A stretch of 55,923 nucleotides of DNA from Candidatus Polarisedimenticolaceae bacterium (lineage in GTDB: Bacteria > Pseudomonadota > Gammaproteobacteria > Chromatiales > Chromatiaceae), in NCBI GenBank assembly GCA_021648685.1, contig JAKISI010000014.1, positions 1 to 55,923 of the forward strand, in the 5' to 3' direction. The notes below the pieces were generated by a model, which was given only the letters and a program-made list of their open reading frames with translations, made no database searches and was not told the DNA's origin. A program made the translations under genes and the position numbers. Each line of letters begins with the position of its first letter. Position 1 is the stretch's first letter. Shown piece by piece: positions 35,089 to 44,827 of this stretch.

Positions 35089-36329
35089 TGGCAGAGCAGA
35101 TTTTAATCCGTTTTTCTGACGACCAGTTTGAGTGGCTGACTGCCAGCAGCAAGGGGCAGCCACGCTCTGGTGTCGGGCGTGGCGGTGGCGAAGAGCTGGC
35201 TACTGCCTGCAAAGGCAAACAGGTTGTTCTACTGGTGCCGGGTGCGGATGTACTGCTGACCCAAGTGACCATCCCCACACGCAATGCGGCAGGCATCACC
35301 CGGGCACTGCCATACGCAGTGGAGGAGCAGCTGGCAGAGGATATTGAACATCTCCATTTTGTCAGGGGAGCTCAGGATGCCGAAGGCAGCATGCCGGTAG
35401 CAATCATTCGACGCCAATCTCTGGATCAATATCTGGATACACTGATGCAGCTGGGTATCCGGCCAGCATCGGCCTATGCTGCACCGCTGCTACTGCCCTG
35501 GCAAGAGGGTGCCTGGACGATTCTGATTGAAGACAAAAAGGCACTGCTGCGTTATAGCCGCGAGCAAGGCCTGGAGCTGGAGCCAGAGAGCCTGCCGCCT
35601 GTTGTCAGCCGCCTGCTGAAAGAACATACAGGCAACGAGCGGCCAAAACTCAGGGTCTGGTACAGTGGTGATAGCGCCCCTGATCTTGCTGCACTGGAGA
35701 TGACAGGCTGCAAAGTGGACATCTCACCTGTGCCAGAGACCGCAATGGCCATGATGGCCGCCACACTGACAGCAGAGACAGCTCTTGACCTGTTGCAGGG
35801 TAAATATGGGCAGCAGGATGCAGCATCGCTAATGACATTCAAGGCGTGGCGTACAGCAATCGTACTGTTGGTGCTGGCCGGCCTGGTTCAGCTGGGAGAC
35901 ACAGGCTACCGCTACTGGCAACTGGTGCAGGAAGACAAGCAGTTGGCGCAGGATATTGAAACACTCTATCGCGATGCTTTCCCGGATGCCGGCAAAATGA
36001 GGCGCGGCAGCGTGCGGCAACAGGCGGATCAAAAACTGGCTGAGCTGCGGCAGCAATATGGTCGTGGTTCAGATACCTTTCTGGCATTGCTCTATGTCAG
36101 TGGCGAAGAGCTGCACAAAGAGAAAGAGCTGCAACTGGAAGGGTTGAATTATAAAAGTGGCACCCTGAATCTGCGCCTGCGAGGATCGGATCTGAGCCAG
36201 TTTGAGGTTTTTAAACAAAAACTGCTGCAAGGGCGAGAGCGGGAGATCAAGGTTGAAGTGCTCTCTGCGGTATCACGCAGAGAGGGTGTGGATGGCCGCA
36301 TCATGATACAGGAGCGTAAACAGCCATGA
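35088..36329 (+). CDS. gspL: Type II secretion protein GspL
   Basis: A 413-residue bitopic protein. The cytoplasmic actin-like domain lies at about 1-240 (RNAAGITRALPYAVEEQLAED, split as AGITRALPYAVEEQLA). One transmembrane helix is at about 258-275 (AWRTAIVLLVLAGLVQL). The periplasmic ferredoxin-like domain is at about 325-410. It recruits GspE to the membrane and pairs with GspM. Its stop overlaps the gspM start as ATGA. Confidence 0.95.
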   Translation: MAEQILIRFSDDQFEWLTASSKGQPRSGVGRGGGEELATACKGKQVVLLVPGADVLLTQVTIPTRNAAGITRALPYAVEEQLAEDIEHLHFVRGAQDAEGSMPVAIIRRQSLDQYLDTLMQLGIRPASAYAAPLLLPWQEGAWTILIEDKKALLRYSREQGLELEPESLPPVVSRLLKEHTGNERPKLRVWYSGDSAPDLAALEMTGCKVDISPVPETAMAMMAATLTAETALDLLQGKYGQQDAASLMTFKAWRTAIVLLVLAGLVQLGDTGYRYWQLVQEDKQLAQDIETLYRDAFPDAGKMRRGSVRQQADQKLAELRQQYGRGSDTFLALLYVSGEELHKEKELQLEGLNYKSGTLNLRLRGSDLSQFEVFKQKLLQGREREIKVEVLSAVSRREGVDGRIMIQERKQP

Positions 36330-36823
36330 CCAAATGGTGGGCAACACTCCAGGCGCGCGAGAAAAAAATGTTGGGCTTCGGCTTTATCGCACTGGTCGTA
36401 ATGGGTGGGTACCTGTTTCTGATAGAGCCTTTTATGGATCAAAGCACACTGCTGACAACAAGAGTGGCGGCACAAAAAAATCTTAAGACCCACCTGGAGA
36501 GGGTGGCACTTGAGGCTAAATCCTTGCGATCCAATGCTGGTGGCGCAATCAAACTCAGCGGCTCAGGGAGAGATACGCTGCTGGCCGTCATAAGCAAAAC
36601 CAGCCGCAAGAATGGTATCAAGGAGGCCATGAAACGGATCACCCCGGAAGGGAGCGGCAAGGCCAGAATCTGGCTGGAAGATGCCTCCTTTGATCAGATG
36701 ATTGCATGGCTGATGATCATCAATGGAACCTATGGAATCAATGTGGAAAATATAAATGTCTCCGCAGCAGACGAGCCTGGGCTGGTGCGGGCGAAGCTGA
36801 CACTGGTGGCAACAAAACAGTGA
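36326..36823 (+). CDS. gspM: Type II secretion protein GspM
   Basis: A 165-residue bitopic protein: a short cytoplasmic head (WWATLQAREKKML, a family signature), one transmembrane helix at about 15-35 and a periplasmic ferredoxin-like domain. It stabilises GspL. It is the last gene of the plus-strand gsp unit. No gspN follows; the next gene converges from the other strand with one base between the stop codons. Confidence 0.93.
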   Translation: MTKWWATLQAREKKMLGFGFIALVVMGGYLFLIEPFMDQSTLLTTRVAAQKNLKTHLERVALEAKSLRSNAGGAIKLSGSGRDTLLAVISKTSRKNGIKEAMKRITPEGSGKARIWLEDASFDQMIAWLMIINGTYGINVENINVSAADEPGLVRAKLTLVATKQ

Positions 36824-36824
36824 C

Positions 36825-38099
36825 TCAAAGAGCAGCCCCTGTCTTTGTCATGTACGCACGTTTCATTGCCGATTCAAAATCCTCATTAGAGGGATAGGCA
36901 TAACCAAATACAGGCTCCCATAACCGGTTGTTCTCCATACAGAGATAGAAAAATACCTGCCCATGCCAGGCAGCAAAGCTGCGGTAGGCGCGGGAAAACA
37001 TCTCCAGCTTCACCTCCTCTGAATAGCTCAGTTTTCCATCGCTGTTAATCAATGGCAGCTGTAAAATCTTGCTTTTCAGCCCCCGCTGCCGAATCTGCTT
37101 AACCACCGACTTCGTGTAGGTCAATGTGCCAAATGAGACAAGTGCCACCTCTTCCGGTTTGAACCGATCCTGCAAGCGCTGAAAGATCTGCATATACTCT
37201 TCTCTCCAGCCATCGTAGTGGATCATGGGGTGGAAATGAAAGCCAACCACGATGCCCCTGTCTGCAACCTGTCGGGCGGCATTGATTCGATCATCCAGCG
37301 TTGCGGCACGATGCTCTTCATTGCTGATGATGGTGGGCGTATTGAGCGACCAGGTGCAGATGATATTGGATGGGATCTCATGCTCCAACAGGTAAGCGAT
37401 GTTTTTTGATTTGGTTTTCAGCTCTAAAATGACATTGGGATTGGCGCAGGCAAAGGCTGTTAATGTATCCAGTATGCCGTGCTTGTTGCCCCACAGCAGC
37501 GAGTCGGAAGATTGCCCCGTTCCAATATGGTAAGTCTGGTTTGGATCCAGCTCAAGCGCTTGCAGTTTTTCAGCAAAGCGCTGGTCGAAGTAGATCTTGT
37601 TTTCATGATAAAAGGCCTGGATGCTGCAATAGCTGCAATCAAATCCACAGTTGTCGATGGCATCGAGCGTCATCAGATTGCAGCATCGTGTACGTTCTGA
37701 AGCTACTGGACAAAACCCCAGCCCAAGCTGTTTTTTATCCCTTGTCTCCAGTTTGAGTTTCTGTACAGGCAGAGGGTGTTTTTCTCTCTTTGGGTAGCGG
37801 GTGGCACCATTTTTTAACGCCAGCCAATCTGCTGTAAGCTGGTTGATAATGATCTTCTTCGCCGCCTTTCCTGCGCTCTTCTCTATCTGCGCACTGTTCC
37901 AAAGTTGCTGGATGGAGGCCTCACCCCACATCTCAAGATCGCGTGAGATCTCACAAATCTGGCGCAGCTCTTGTAACGTAAAACGATATTGGCCTGCCTG
38001 GTGGCGAATGAATGCCTGCAGCTCTGCTGAAAGCAGGGGAAACAAGGTCCGTTCAAAAATAGCAGAAAACTTATCTGCGTAGTCGTCAGAGACTGCCAT
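36825..38099 (-). CDS. Spore photoproduct lyase-like radical SAM protein
   Basis: A 424-residue protein. An N-terminal helical region (about 1-110) precedes a radical SAM domain with the cluster motif CGFDCSYC (CX3CX2C) in DAIDNCGFDCSYCSIQAFY. The SPL-like pattern includes WSLNTPTIISNEEHRAATLDDRI and GFHFHPMIHYDGW. Spore photoproduct lyases repair UV dimers, but this bacterium is not a spore former and the family also contains members of unknown function. The protein could repair DNA photoproducts or act on another substrate. It converges on gspM and is probably transcribed alone. Confidence 0.8.
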   Translation of the reverse strand: MAVSDDYADKFSAIFERTLFPLLSAELQAFIRHQAGQYRFTLQELRQICEISRDLEMWGEASIQQLWNSAQIEKSAGKAAKKIIINQLTADWLALKNGATRYPKREKHPLPVQKLKLETRDKKQLGLGFCPVASERTRCCNLMTLDAIDNCGFDCSYCSIQAFYHENKIYFDQRFAEKLQALELDPNQTYHIGTGQSSDSLLWGNKHGILDTLTAFACANPNVILELKTKSKNIAYLLEHEIPSNIICTWSLNTPTIISNEEHRAATLDDRINAARQVADRGIVVGFHFHPMIHYDGWREEYMQIFQRLQDRFKPEEVALVSFGTLTYTKSVVKQIRQRGLKSKILQLPLINSDGKLSYSEEVKLEMFSRAYRSFAAWHGQVFFYLCMENNRLWEPVFGYAYPSNEDFESAMKRAYMTKTGAAL

Positions 38100-38129
38100 T
38101 ACTCATGTCAACAATAGAAAGCCGTTGCT

Positions 38130-38522
38130 TTATTGCTGGCACACATCATATTGGGCAAAGTAATCGACCTTGTACTGATCCAGCAGTGGCATCATCGGTG
38201 CCATGCCAGTAGATAGCTCACCACACCGTTTCAACTCCTGCAAGGCAGGAATTGTTGCCAGTTTTTTACTGAAACTGATGGCCCGTTCTTGCGCCTGATC
38301 GCGCTTTCCATTTGCACATAGCGCCTTCACTTCCTCACCAAGCGCCCTGGCGCGCTCCTCCGCAGCGGTAATCTCGCTGTGGTCGATCTTCTGTATGCAA
38401 TCTTGCAGCTTTTGCATCTGCGCCATCATGGCCTGCATCTCCTTTTTGTCTATTTCATATTTTTCAGCAGCAAACAGAGCAAACGGAGAGAGCAGCAATA
38501 ACAGGTAGATAGGTGTTTTCAT
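38130..38522 (-). CDS. Small exported helical protein, unknown function
   Basis: 130 residues with a clear signal peptide (IYLLLLLSPFALFAAE). The mature part is Met/Gln/Glu-rich and helical, with four cysteines (LQDCIQ, ALCANG, KRCGEL, YDVCQQ) that could form two disulfides in the periplasm. It is not recognised as a named family. It lies 30 bases upstream of the radical SAM gene on the same strand and 33 bases downstream of the small membrane protein gene. Confidence 0.7.
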   Translation of the reverse strand: MKTPIYLLLLLSPFALFAAEKYEIDKKEMQAMMAQMQKLQDCIQKIDHSEITAAEERARALGEEVKALCANGKRDQAQERAISFSKKLATIPALQELKRCGELSTGMAPMMPLLDQYKVDYFAQYDVCQQ

Positions 38523-38555
38523 GGTTTTCAGATATTAAGCTAAATAAGTTATTAA

Positions 38556-38795
38556 CTACCCTTCGGTTCGGGCCTTTATGAACCGAAGGATGCTTGCCCC
38601 GGCATACCAGAAGAGCGCGACAAGCCCGCCCAGCATGGCAATGCCCACAGTGCCCCAGCCGATGAGCCCCGTGGTGTCTGACTCAATCCAGAGACCAAAA
38701 TAGGCCACTACTGAGCCGGCCAGCCCCAGCAGCATTGATTTTGCCCCAAGCTCTGCTGACTTGTGCGCACGTTTGGGTCGCTGCGGTTCATTCAT
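38556..38795 (-). CDS. Small two-helix membrane protein, unknown function
   Basis: 79 residues with a basic cytoplasmic N-terminus (RPKRAHKSAELGAK), two transmembrane helices (about 20-37 and 45-68) and a basic end. No family was recognised. It is divergent from arsM with 88 bp between the starts. Confidence 0.65.
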   Translation of the reverse strand: MNEPQRPKRAHKSAELGAKSMLLGLAGSVVAYFGLWIESDTTGLIGWGTVGIAMLGGLVALFWYAGASILRFIKARTEG

Positions 38796-38883
38796 CTGAA
38801 AAAAACACCAATGGTTGCTTGCGGGGAGTAGACGGAGGATCGTATCCTATTCGGCTGAGCAGTTACAAGAGAGATTGTCTTAA

Positions 38884-39933
38884 ATGAAAGATGCAGTAAA
38901 AGAGTATTACGGTAAAGTTCTACAGGGCACCAAGGATCTGAAAACGGATGCCTGCTGTACGGATACGGAGATCCCCGGTTTTATAAAGCAGGGGCTGTGC
39001 AGGATTCATGCAGAGGTGGCGGGGCGTTATTACGGCTGTGGCTTGGTGATGCCGGAGTTGTTGCAGGGTATGCGTATCCTTGATCTGGGCTGCGGCGCGG
39101 GTCGTGACTGCTTTCTGCTCTCTCAGCTGGTGGGCGAAGAGGGGTATGTGCTGGGTGTGGATATGACCGATGAGCAGCTTGCTGTGGCCAACCGGCACAT
39201 CGACTATCATACCAAGCAATTTGGCTTCAGCCGCCCCAATGTCGAGTTTAGAAAAGGCTACATCGAGCAGCTGAATGAGCTGGGGCTGGCGGATAACAGC
39301 TTTGACATCATCATCTCCAACTGCGTCATCAATCTGTCACCGGATAAAGAGGCCGTTCTGCGCGAAGCCTACCGTATTCTAAAGCCAGGCGGGGAGCTCT
39401 ATTTCTCTGATGTCTATTCAGATCGACGCATTTCAAAGGAGTTGGCGGCAGATCCGGTTCTTTTTGGTGAATGTTTGAGTGGCGCCCTCTATTGGAATGA
39501 TTTCCACAATCTGGCCAAACAGGTGGGGTTTTTAGATCCCCGGCTGGTGGAGGATCGCCCCCTGACCATCGGCAATGACGAGCTGGCAAAGCGTATCGAC
39601 TATATCCACTTCTTCTCGGCCACCTATCGGCTCTTTAAGCTGCCGGGTCTGGAGCCCCACTGTGAAGACTACGGTCAGGCTGTGATCTACAAAGGCACCA
39701 TCCCGCACTATGAACGCCAGCTTCAATTTGATAAACAGAACCTCATCCAGGCAGGCACCACTTTCCCTGTAAGCGGGAACACCTTCCGCATGTTGAGTGA
39801 GACACGCTTTGCAGCGCATTTTGAGTTCTTTGGCGCAGATGATACCCATTACGGTATTTTTAAGGGTAAAGGCGCTGCGATCCCTTTTGATAAGAGAGCC
39901 AGCAATGATAAAAGTGGCGGAGCCTGCTGCTAG
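38884..39933 (+). CDS. arsM: Arsenite S-adenosylmethionine methyltransferase
   Basis: A 349-residue methyltransferase that adds methyl groups to As(III), forming volatile or excretable methylarsenicals. The SAM-binding motif is RILDLGCGAGRDCFLLS (about 65-80), followed by VLGVDMT and the post-motif YRILKPGGELYFSDVYSD. The Cys residues expected to bind arsenic are visible in DACCTD (about 22), IISNCVINLS (about 145) and FGECLSGAL (about 195). The C-terminal extension ends in GGACC, a further possible metalloid site. No arsR or arsenite pump gene is adjacent, so regulation is not evident. Confidence 0.93.
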   Translation: MKDAVKEYYGKVLQGTKDLKTDACCTDTEIPGFIKQGLCRIHAEVAGRYYGCGLVMPELLQGMRILDLGCGAGRDCFLLSQLVGEEGYVLGVDMTDEQLAVANRHIDYHTKQFGFSRPNVEFRKGYIEQLNELGLADNSFDIIISNCVINLSPDKEAVLREAYRILKPGGELYFSDVYSDRRISKELAADPVLFGECLSGALYWNDFHNLAKQVGFLDPRLVEDRPLTIGNDELAKRIDYIHFFSATYRLFKLPGLEPHCEDYGQAVIYKGTIPHYERQLQFDKQNLIQAGTTFPVSGNTFRMLSETRFAAHFEFFGADDTHYGIFKGKGAAIPFDKRASNDKSGGACC

Positions 39934-39939
39934 TTTTTA

Positions 39940-40632
39940 TTACTCAAAATCCGGGTTCCTCCACTTTACGGATGGTGCCAGCTTCTCTTTAGGCGGTTTC
40001 AGGCGAGAGATATAATCAAGGACGGCCTCTGTGTCCCGCTGGGTAAAGTCTGAAATAGCACTTACCATGCCGGGCTGAACATTTGTGCGCTCCTTGCGGT
40101 AGATCCATTTGAATTGCCGCAATAGATATTGGTAGTGCTGACCCTGGATGCGTGGGTAAAAAAGGTCGTTATCCCCTTCACCCTGCTCGCCGTGACAGGC
40201 TGCGCAGTATTGATTGTAGAGCTTCTCACCATGCGCCAGATCCGTACCCGCACCTTGCCCAGGGCTTGGGGTCATGAGTATGGATGAGATATAACCGGCC
40301 ACATCGGCCAGCACCTGAGGCTCACCGATCTCGCGCAGCATGGCGAAGTGATCCATCCCCGCCGTCTCCCGATTGCGCTCACGCACATCCACCAGCTGCT
40401 TAATGGTGACTTTGGCATGTTGACCTGCCAGCTGTGGAAAGAGGCCACTACGCTGCCCCCACCCCTCTTCATAGTGGCATTTGGCGCAGATACGAAAGAT
40501 GACCAGCCCATCATACATATTGGGTTTGAGATGGATGGCAGCGGCTATGCCCTTTTCAGAGGCACTCCAGGATGGAGGGGCAAGGCCAAGAGCCAGCGCC
40601 AGTAAAGTCACTTTTATTATTGATATTTGCAT
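39940..40632 (-). CDS. Di-heme cytochrome c (c4-like)
   Basis: A 230-residue periplasmic cytochrome. The ATG at 40632 gives a signal peptide (KVTLLALALGLAPPSWSA); a GTG at 40686 would add 18 residues ahead of it. Two class I cytochrome c domains each have a heme motif: CAKCH (about 50) and CAACH (about 142). Axial Met candidates are MDHFAM and QPGMVSAISDF. It would carry electrons between a quinol oxidiser and a terminal oxidase or peroxidase. The di-heme peroxidase encoded 2.7 kb away is one possible partner. It converges with arsM with 6 bp between them. Confidence 0.88.
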   Translation of the reverse strand: MQISIIKVTLLALALGLAPPSWSASEKGIAAAIHLKPNMYDGLVIFRICAKCHYEEGWGQRSGLFPQLAGQHAKVTIKQLVDVRERNRETAGMDHFAMLREIGEPQVLADVAGYISSILMTPSPGQGAGTDLAHGEKLYNQYCAACHGEQGEGDNDLFYPRIQGQHYQYLLRQFKWIYRKERTNVQPGMVSAISDFTQRDTEAVLDYISRLKPPKEKLAPSVKWRNPDFE

Positions 40633-40728
40633 TCTGTGGATTATGGCACAAACAGCTCTTCTGGTAGACGATGGCTTAATCCTCACAACATGAGATCCAA
40701 ATAAGCCCGGTGGTGCAGGAGGGATGCT

Positions 40729-43302
40729 CTATTGCGGCTTTATTAATGGGATATTCCGCTCTAATAGCACCGGCTCTGCAATGATAAAGCCCTGAGCAAA
40801 ATCGACACCTATCTGGCGCAGGCACTCCAGCACCTCCTCTGTTTCCGCAAACTCCGCAATGGTCTTGATGCCAATCACATGCCCCACCCGGTTGATAGCT
40901 TCCACCATGGCGTAATCAACGGGGTCTTTGTCAATATTCCTGACAAAGGCTCCGTAGATCTTTAGATAATCCACCGGAAGGTTTTTCAGATAGGTAAATG
41001 AAGAGAGTCCACTGCCAAAGTCATCCAGTGCGAAACGGCAACCAAATCTCTGTAGCTCCTGGATAAACCCTCTTGCCCTTCTCAGATCTGCGATGGCGGC
41101 AGACTCGGTGATCTCAAAAATCACCCGCTCTGGTGGCAGGCCATGCTCCCGAAACTGCGCCTGCACGAAAGAGAGGAATGTCTCATCATTGAGTGACTGC
41201 CCCGAGAGATTGATCGCCCAGCTCTCCTCACAGCATGGCAAGGAGATACTTTTGGCAATGTATGCCAGTGTGTTGCTGACCACCCAGCGGTCAATGACAG
41301 GCATGAGATTGTAGCGTTCTGCGGCAGGAAGAAACGCATTGGGCTGGATCAGACCATTTTCACTATCCTGCATGCGAATCAGTATCTCATGCATGATCTC
41401 TTTTTTTCCCTCCTTCAGCAGGTGAATGGGTTGCTGGTACAGCAGTAGCCTATCTTCATCCAGTGCCTGATGGATTCTGTTGACCCAGCTCATCTCTTTC
41501 CGGCGCTGTACCAGGTCTGCATTTGAGGCCTGATACTGATGGATCCGGTTGCGACCCGCATCCTTTGCCGCATAACAGGCCACATCTGCCGTGCTGAGCA
41601 CCTCGCTTGGACTCTTGCTCTCCTTGTCGATGATCACCAATCCAATACTCACGCCAATGCGGAAGTCCTGCCCCTCCCAGTTAAACCGGAAATCTGAGAC
41701 GGTCTGGCGCAGCTTTTGAGCAATCGCATTGGCCTTCTCCAGGGGACAGTTGTGCAGCAGCACACCAAACTCATCACCACCCAGGCGCGCTACCACATCA
41801 CTGCCCCGGATCTGATCGTGCAGCAGGCTGCTCAACTGCTTGAGCAGCTCATCACCCGCCTGATGTCCACAGCTGTCATTGACCACCTTGAATTGATCCA
41901 GATCCAGGTAGAGCAGTGCATGCACCGTACTCTCTCCACAGACATCACGGATGGCCTCACTGAGCCGCTGCTCAAACTCCCTGCGATTGATCAGATCAGT
42001 AAGCGTATCGTGCGTGGCCTGATAGGAGAGTTTGAGCTTCAATTCAGACTCCTGGCTGACATCATGCAACACCAGTACGGCACCCAGAATCTCTCCGCCA
42101 CTCCCACGAATGGGCGCAACCGAGTACATGACCGGTACTTTATTCCCGTTTAGACCCATCAGCCGAACCGGGTATTTGGAGGAGACCACCTCCCCCTGCA
42201 CAAGGCATTGCTGCACCGGGTGCTCCAGCAACGCCTCCGTCAGTTCATCCACAATGATGAAGATCTTCTCTATTTTTGCACTGCCATCTATCCATCCCGT
42301 CAGCTGCCGAGCCACTGGATTCAAATAATTCACATCACCCTTGGCATCGGTGGTGATTACACCATCGCCAATAGAGTGCAGGGTTACCTGAGCCAGCTCT
42401 TTTTCCGCTGCCAGCTCCGCAACGGCCAGGTTTAATTCACGGGTGCGGTGACGAAGTTTTTGCAATACCGCAGTGACATATCCTGCCAGCAGGATAGAGA
42501 GCAGAAACATGCTTAAGCGGTAGTAGGCAGCCATGCTGGATTGCTGTTGGAATTGCTTCACATGCAATACCTCCAGCTCCGTGGCAAGGCGTGGAATAGA
42601 GGTATGTAACGCACTCTTTATCAGCTGGCGGACACGCTGGTTATAGTCAAGAAGCTGCCGTGAATGCAGTAGCACGCTATCGATAAGCTGCTTGGTCTGC
42701 TGAGCCGCCGATGCCCTCTCCAGCGCCTGGAAATGCTGCTGAATTACAGGGGGACCAAACAGACTGCTGCCACTCAACAGGTGAGCCAGAACCTGCACCT
42801 GGATCTGCTGGTTGTGGAAGTGGAGAGATTCAACCGCTTGCAGCTGGCTTTCCGCTCTGTTTTCCGTGGCTCTGGCAAGATCCCTTGTTGTCTTGAGAAA
42901 GTAGCTCAATGAGTTCTTGAACACCGCATTGTCAGACTTGAAATCCCCCACCAGCAAAACCTTATCACTTACTGCTGCCCGCAAGGCTCTCACCTGCCGG
43001 TCAATCTCGGCTACCGGCTCGGCATGGAACATATTCGGATCAAGGGCTAAAGATTCAACCTTGCGATGCAGCTCTGACAGGGTATGCGCCAGCGCATCAT
43101 AGTTATGGAACTGCCGGTTATGCACCACCAGAATCTGCTCATTGAGCGTGGCATTCAGACGGCGGATATCGGTTAGCGTATCGAAGACCAGATGCTGTGA
43201 CTCGGGCGTTACTGTACGCATTTTGACGAATAATATAGTCAAAATCATCAGCAGTACGACAATCACAATCCAGGGACTCAGCCCCTTTAGCCAAACCTTC
43301 AC
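40729..43302 (-). CDS. Membrane GGDEF-EAL protein with helical sensor and PAS domain
   Basis: An 857-residue c-di-GMP protein. A transmembrane helix (about 10-27) is followed by a large all-helical periplasmic sensor of DAHL type (about 30-255), a second helix (about 265-283) and a PAS domain (about 300-420, [19 protein letters not shown]). GGDEF is at about 430-590 with the intact signature RLGGDEF, and EAL is at about 600-850 with HEILIRM in place of EAL-type EXLXR and [10 protein letters not shown]. Both enzymatic motifs look usable, so it may make or break c-di-GMP. The GTG start overlaps the stop of the di-heme peroxidase gene, so the two are translationally coupled. Confidence 0.93.
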   Translation of the reverse strand: MKVWLKGLSPWIVIVVLLMILTILFVKMRTVTPESQHLVFDTLTDIRRLNATLNEQILVVHNRQFHNYDALAHTLSELHRKVESLALDPNMFHAEPVAEIDRQVRALRAAVSDKVLLVGDFKSDNAVFKNSLSYFLKTTRDLARATENRAESQLQAVESLHFHNQQIQVQVLAHLLSGSSLFGPPVIQQHFQALERASAAQQTKQLIDSVLLHSRQLLDYNQRVRQLIKSALHTSIPRLATELEVLHVKQFQQQSSMAAYYRLSMFLLSILLAGYVTAVLQKLRHRTRELNLAVAELAAEKELAQVTLHSIGDGVITTDAKGDVNYLNPVARQLTGWIDGSAKIEKIFIIVDELTEALLEHPVQQCLVQGEVVSSKYPVRLMGLNGNKVPVMYSVAPIRGSGGEILGAVLVLHDVSQESELKLKLSYQATHDTLTDLINRREFEQRLSEAIRDVCGESTVHALLYLDLDQFKVVNDSCGHQAGDELLKQLSSLLHDQIRGSDVVARLGGDEFGVLLHNCPLEKANAIAQKLRQTVSDFRFNWEGQDFRIGVSIGLVIIDKESKSPSEVLSTADVACYAAKDAGRNRIHQYQASNADLVQRRKEMSWVNRIHQALDEDRLLLYQQPIHLLKEGKKEIMHEILIRMQDSENGLIQPNAFLPAAERYNLMPVIDRWVVSNTLAYIAKSISLPCCEESWAINLSGQSLNDETFLSFVQAQFREHGLPPERVIFEITESAAIADLRRARGFIQELQRFGCRFALDDFGSGLSSFTYLKNLPVDYLKIYGAFVRNIDKDPVDYAMVEAINRVGHVIGIKTIAEFAETEEVLECLRQIGVDFAQGFIIAEPVLLERNIPLIKPQ

Positions 43303-44306
43303 AGCTGCCCCTCGTAGCGGCCTGTCAAACTCTCAAGAAAAGCCATAATATCGCCTACATCCTCCACTGGAAGCGCCGTCCCCAGTTGATAGCGGCCCAT
43401 AACCCGTATGGTCTCCTCCAGTGTTTCAATACTGCCATCGTGAAGATAGGGCGCTGTCACTGCCACATTTCGCAGGCTTGGCACCTTGAAGCGATGGCGG
43501 TCAATCTCACGTCCTGTTACGTTGTAACGCCCCAAATCGGCCTGTTTAACCTCACCTCTCTCCTCAAAATAGTCCCCAAACAGGCCAAAATTCTGAAACA
43601 TATTGCCGCCGACATTCATGCCCTGGTGGCAGGCGATGCAACCATAGGATTTAAACAGGCGATAACCTTTTTCTGCCTGCGCACTGATGGCGTGTAGCTC
43701 CCCGGATAGAAACCGGTCAAAAGGCGCAGGTACCGTGAGAGAGCGTTCAAAGGTAGCTATGGCATCCTTGATACTCTCCGGGGTAAGCCCCGCCGGATAG
43801 ATGGATGCAAATGCCCGTATATAGTCAGGCACCTTTTGGAGTTTGCCGGTGATCTCAACCCAGGATGAGCCCATCTCATCCGGGTTCGCTATTGGCCCAT
43901 CAATCTGCTCTTCCAGTGACTCGGCGCGTCCATCCCAGAGCTGGCGGAAATTGAAACTGCTATTGAAAACAGTGGGGGTATTGGTAGCGCCCTTATGGCC
44001 ATTGATCCCCACAGAGAGGGGCTGATTATCTGCGCCATTGCTATCCAGGTCATGGCAGCTCTGGCAAGAGATTGTATTATCACGGGAGAGGCGCGGGTCT
44101 CTGAACAATCGGGCACCAAGGGTGACCTTTTGGGGGTTTAATGCAGTGCTTTCAGGCAGTGGCCGGATAGGCTCTTCACTATTCACCAAAGCAGGGTTCT
44201 GCCTGTCTGCATGCAGCGTGTAGCCCCATGCCGGCCCCAGCAACAGGCCAGCTGCCATGGCGATAGCAATTTGCTGCACACTTCGTTTATTCAGCATACC
44301 GGGCAT
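43299..44306 (-). CDS. Di-heme cytochrome c peroxidase (CcpA/MauG family)
   Basis: A 335-residue periplasmic enzyme with a signal sequence ([18 protein letters not shown]). Two heme-binding sites are visible: CQSCH at about 80 (the peroxidatic N-terminal heme) and CIACH at about 228 (the electron-transfer heme). Family features are [22 protein letters not shown] and the C-terminal [17 protein letters not shown]. It reduces hydrogen peroxide with electrons from small cytochromes. It overlaps the GGDEF-EAL gene by GTGA. A 12-bp palindrome, CACTTTAAAGTG, lies 62 bases upstream. Confidence 0.92.
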   Translation of the reverse strand: MPGMLNKRSVQQIAIAMAAGLLLGPAWGYTLHADRQNPALVNSEEPIRPLPESTALNPQKVTLGARLFRDPRLSRDNTISCQSCHDLDSNGADNQPLSVGINGHKGATNTPTVFNSSFNFRQLWDGRAESLEEQIDGPIANPDEMGSSWVEITGKLQKVPDYIRAFASIYPAGLTPESIKDAIATFERSLTVPAPFDRFLSGELHAISAQAEKGYRLFKSYGCIACHQGMNVGGNMFQNFGLFGDYFEERGEVKQADLGRYNVTGREIDRHRFKVPSLRNVAVTAPYLHDGSIETLEETIRVMGRYQLGTALPVEDVGDIMAFLESLTGRYEGQL

Positions 44307-44367
44307 CCATTTGCATTAAAAAACAAAAAGGAAGCAGACCCAAAACACTGCTCTAATTACGGAAATT

Positions 44368-44379
44368 CACTTTAAAGTG
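44368..44379. promoter_or_regulatory. 12-bp palindrome upstream of the peroxidase gene
   Basis: CACTTTAAAGTG is a perfect palindrome 62 bases before the peroxidase start, a suitable position for an operator. No known regulator consensus was recognised. Confidence 0.25.
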
Positions 44380-44701
44380 TAGACCAATAACCCTCTGTAA
44401 CCGGCGCACTTCTTTCGGTTCTGTGAGCTTTTTCCGCCTACAGGGAGAAGGGGGTGGGGTGTTTATAAAATATGGGCATCAGACAGACACCTGTCTTGGA
44501 AAAGATGGTCTTGGCGCTAAACTGGAGTCAATAGAAAAAAGCTTGATTCTAACCGGGTGTTGCGAGAATGCTTTTTACCTGTCTGCAAGATGGGAGTGAA
44601 CTCAATTGATAAATGCACAGGTCTGGGTGATCTTAAAGCCAATCAAACGGGCGCTAAAACCCGAGGGCTTAATTTGCATTCAATATTTGCTTGCGTCCAA
44701 C

Positions 44702-44763
44702 CCCCAGTGTCAGGATAGGTGTCACCTCTTCTTGAAGAGGCGACATCTATCCTGACACTGGGG
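44702..44763. repeat. Long hairpin with 30-bp arms
   Basis: CCCCAGTGTCAGGATAGG... (44702-44731) is complementary to 44734-44763 at 28 of 30 positions with a 2-base loop. There is no T-run on either side. It lies in a 700-bp gene-free stretch, directly next to the MITE-like element. It may be two abutting IS ends or a solo palindromic repeat. Confidence 0.75.
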
Positions 44764-44827
44764 AGCAATCACCGGTACAAAGCCGGATGCGTGTCGCTGC
44801 ACCAAAACAGAGTACACGTCTGAAAAG

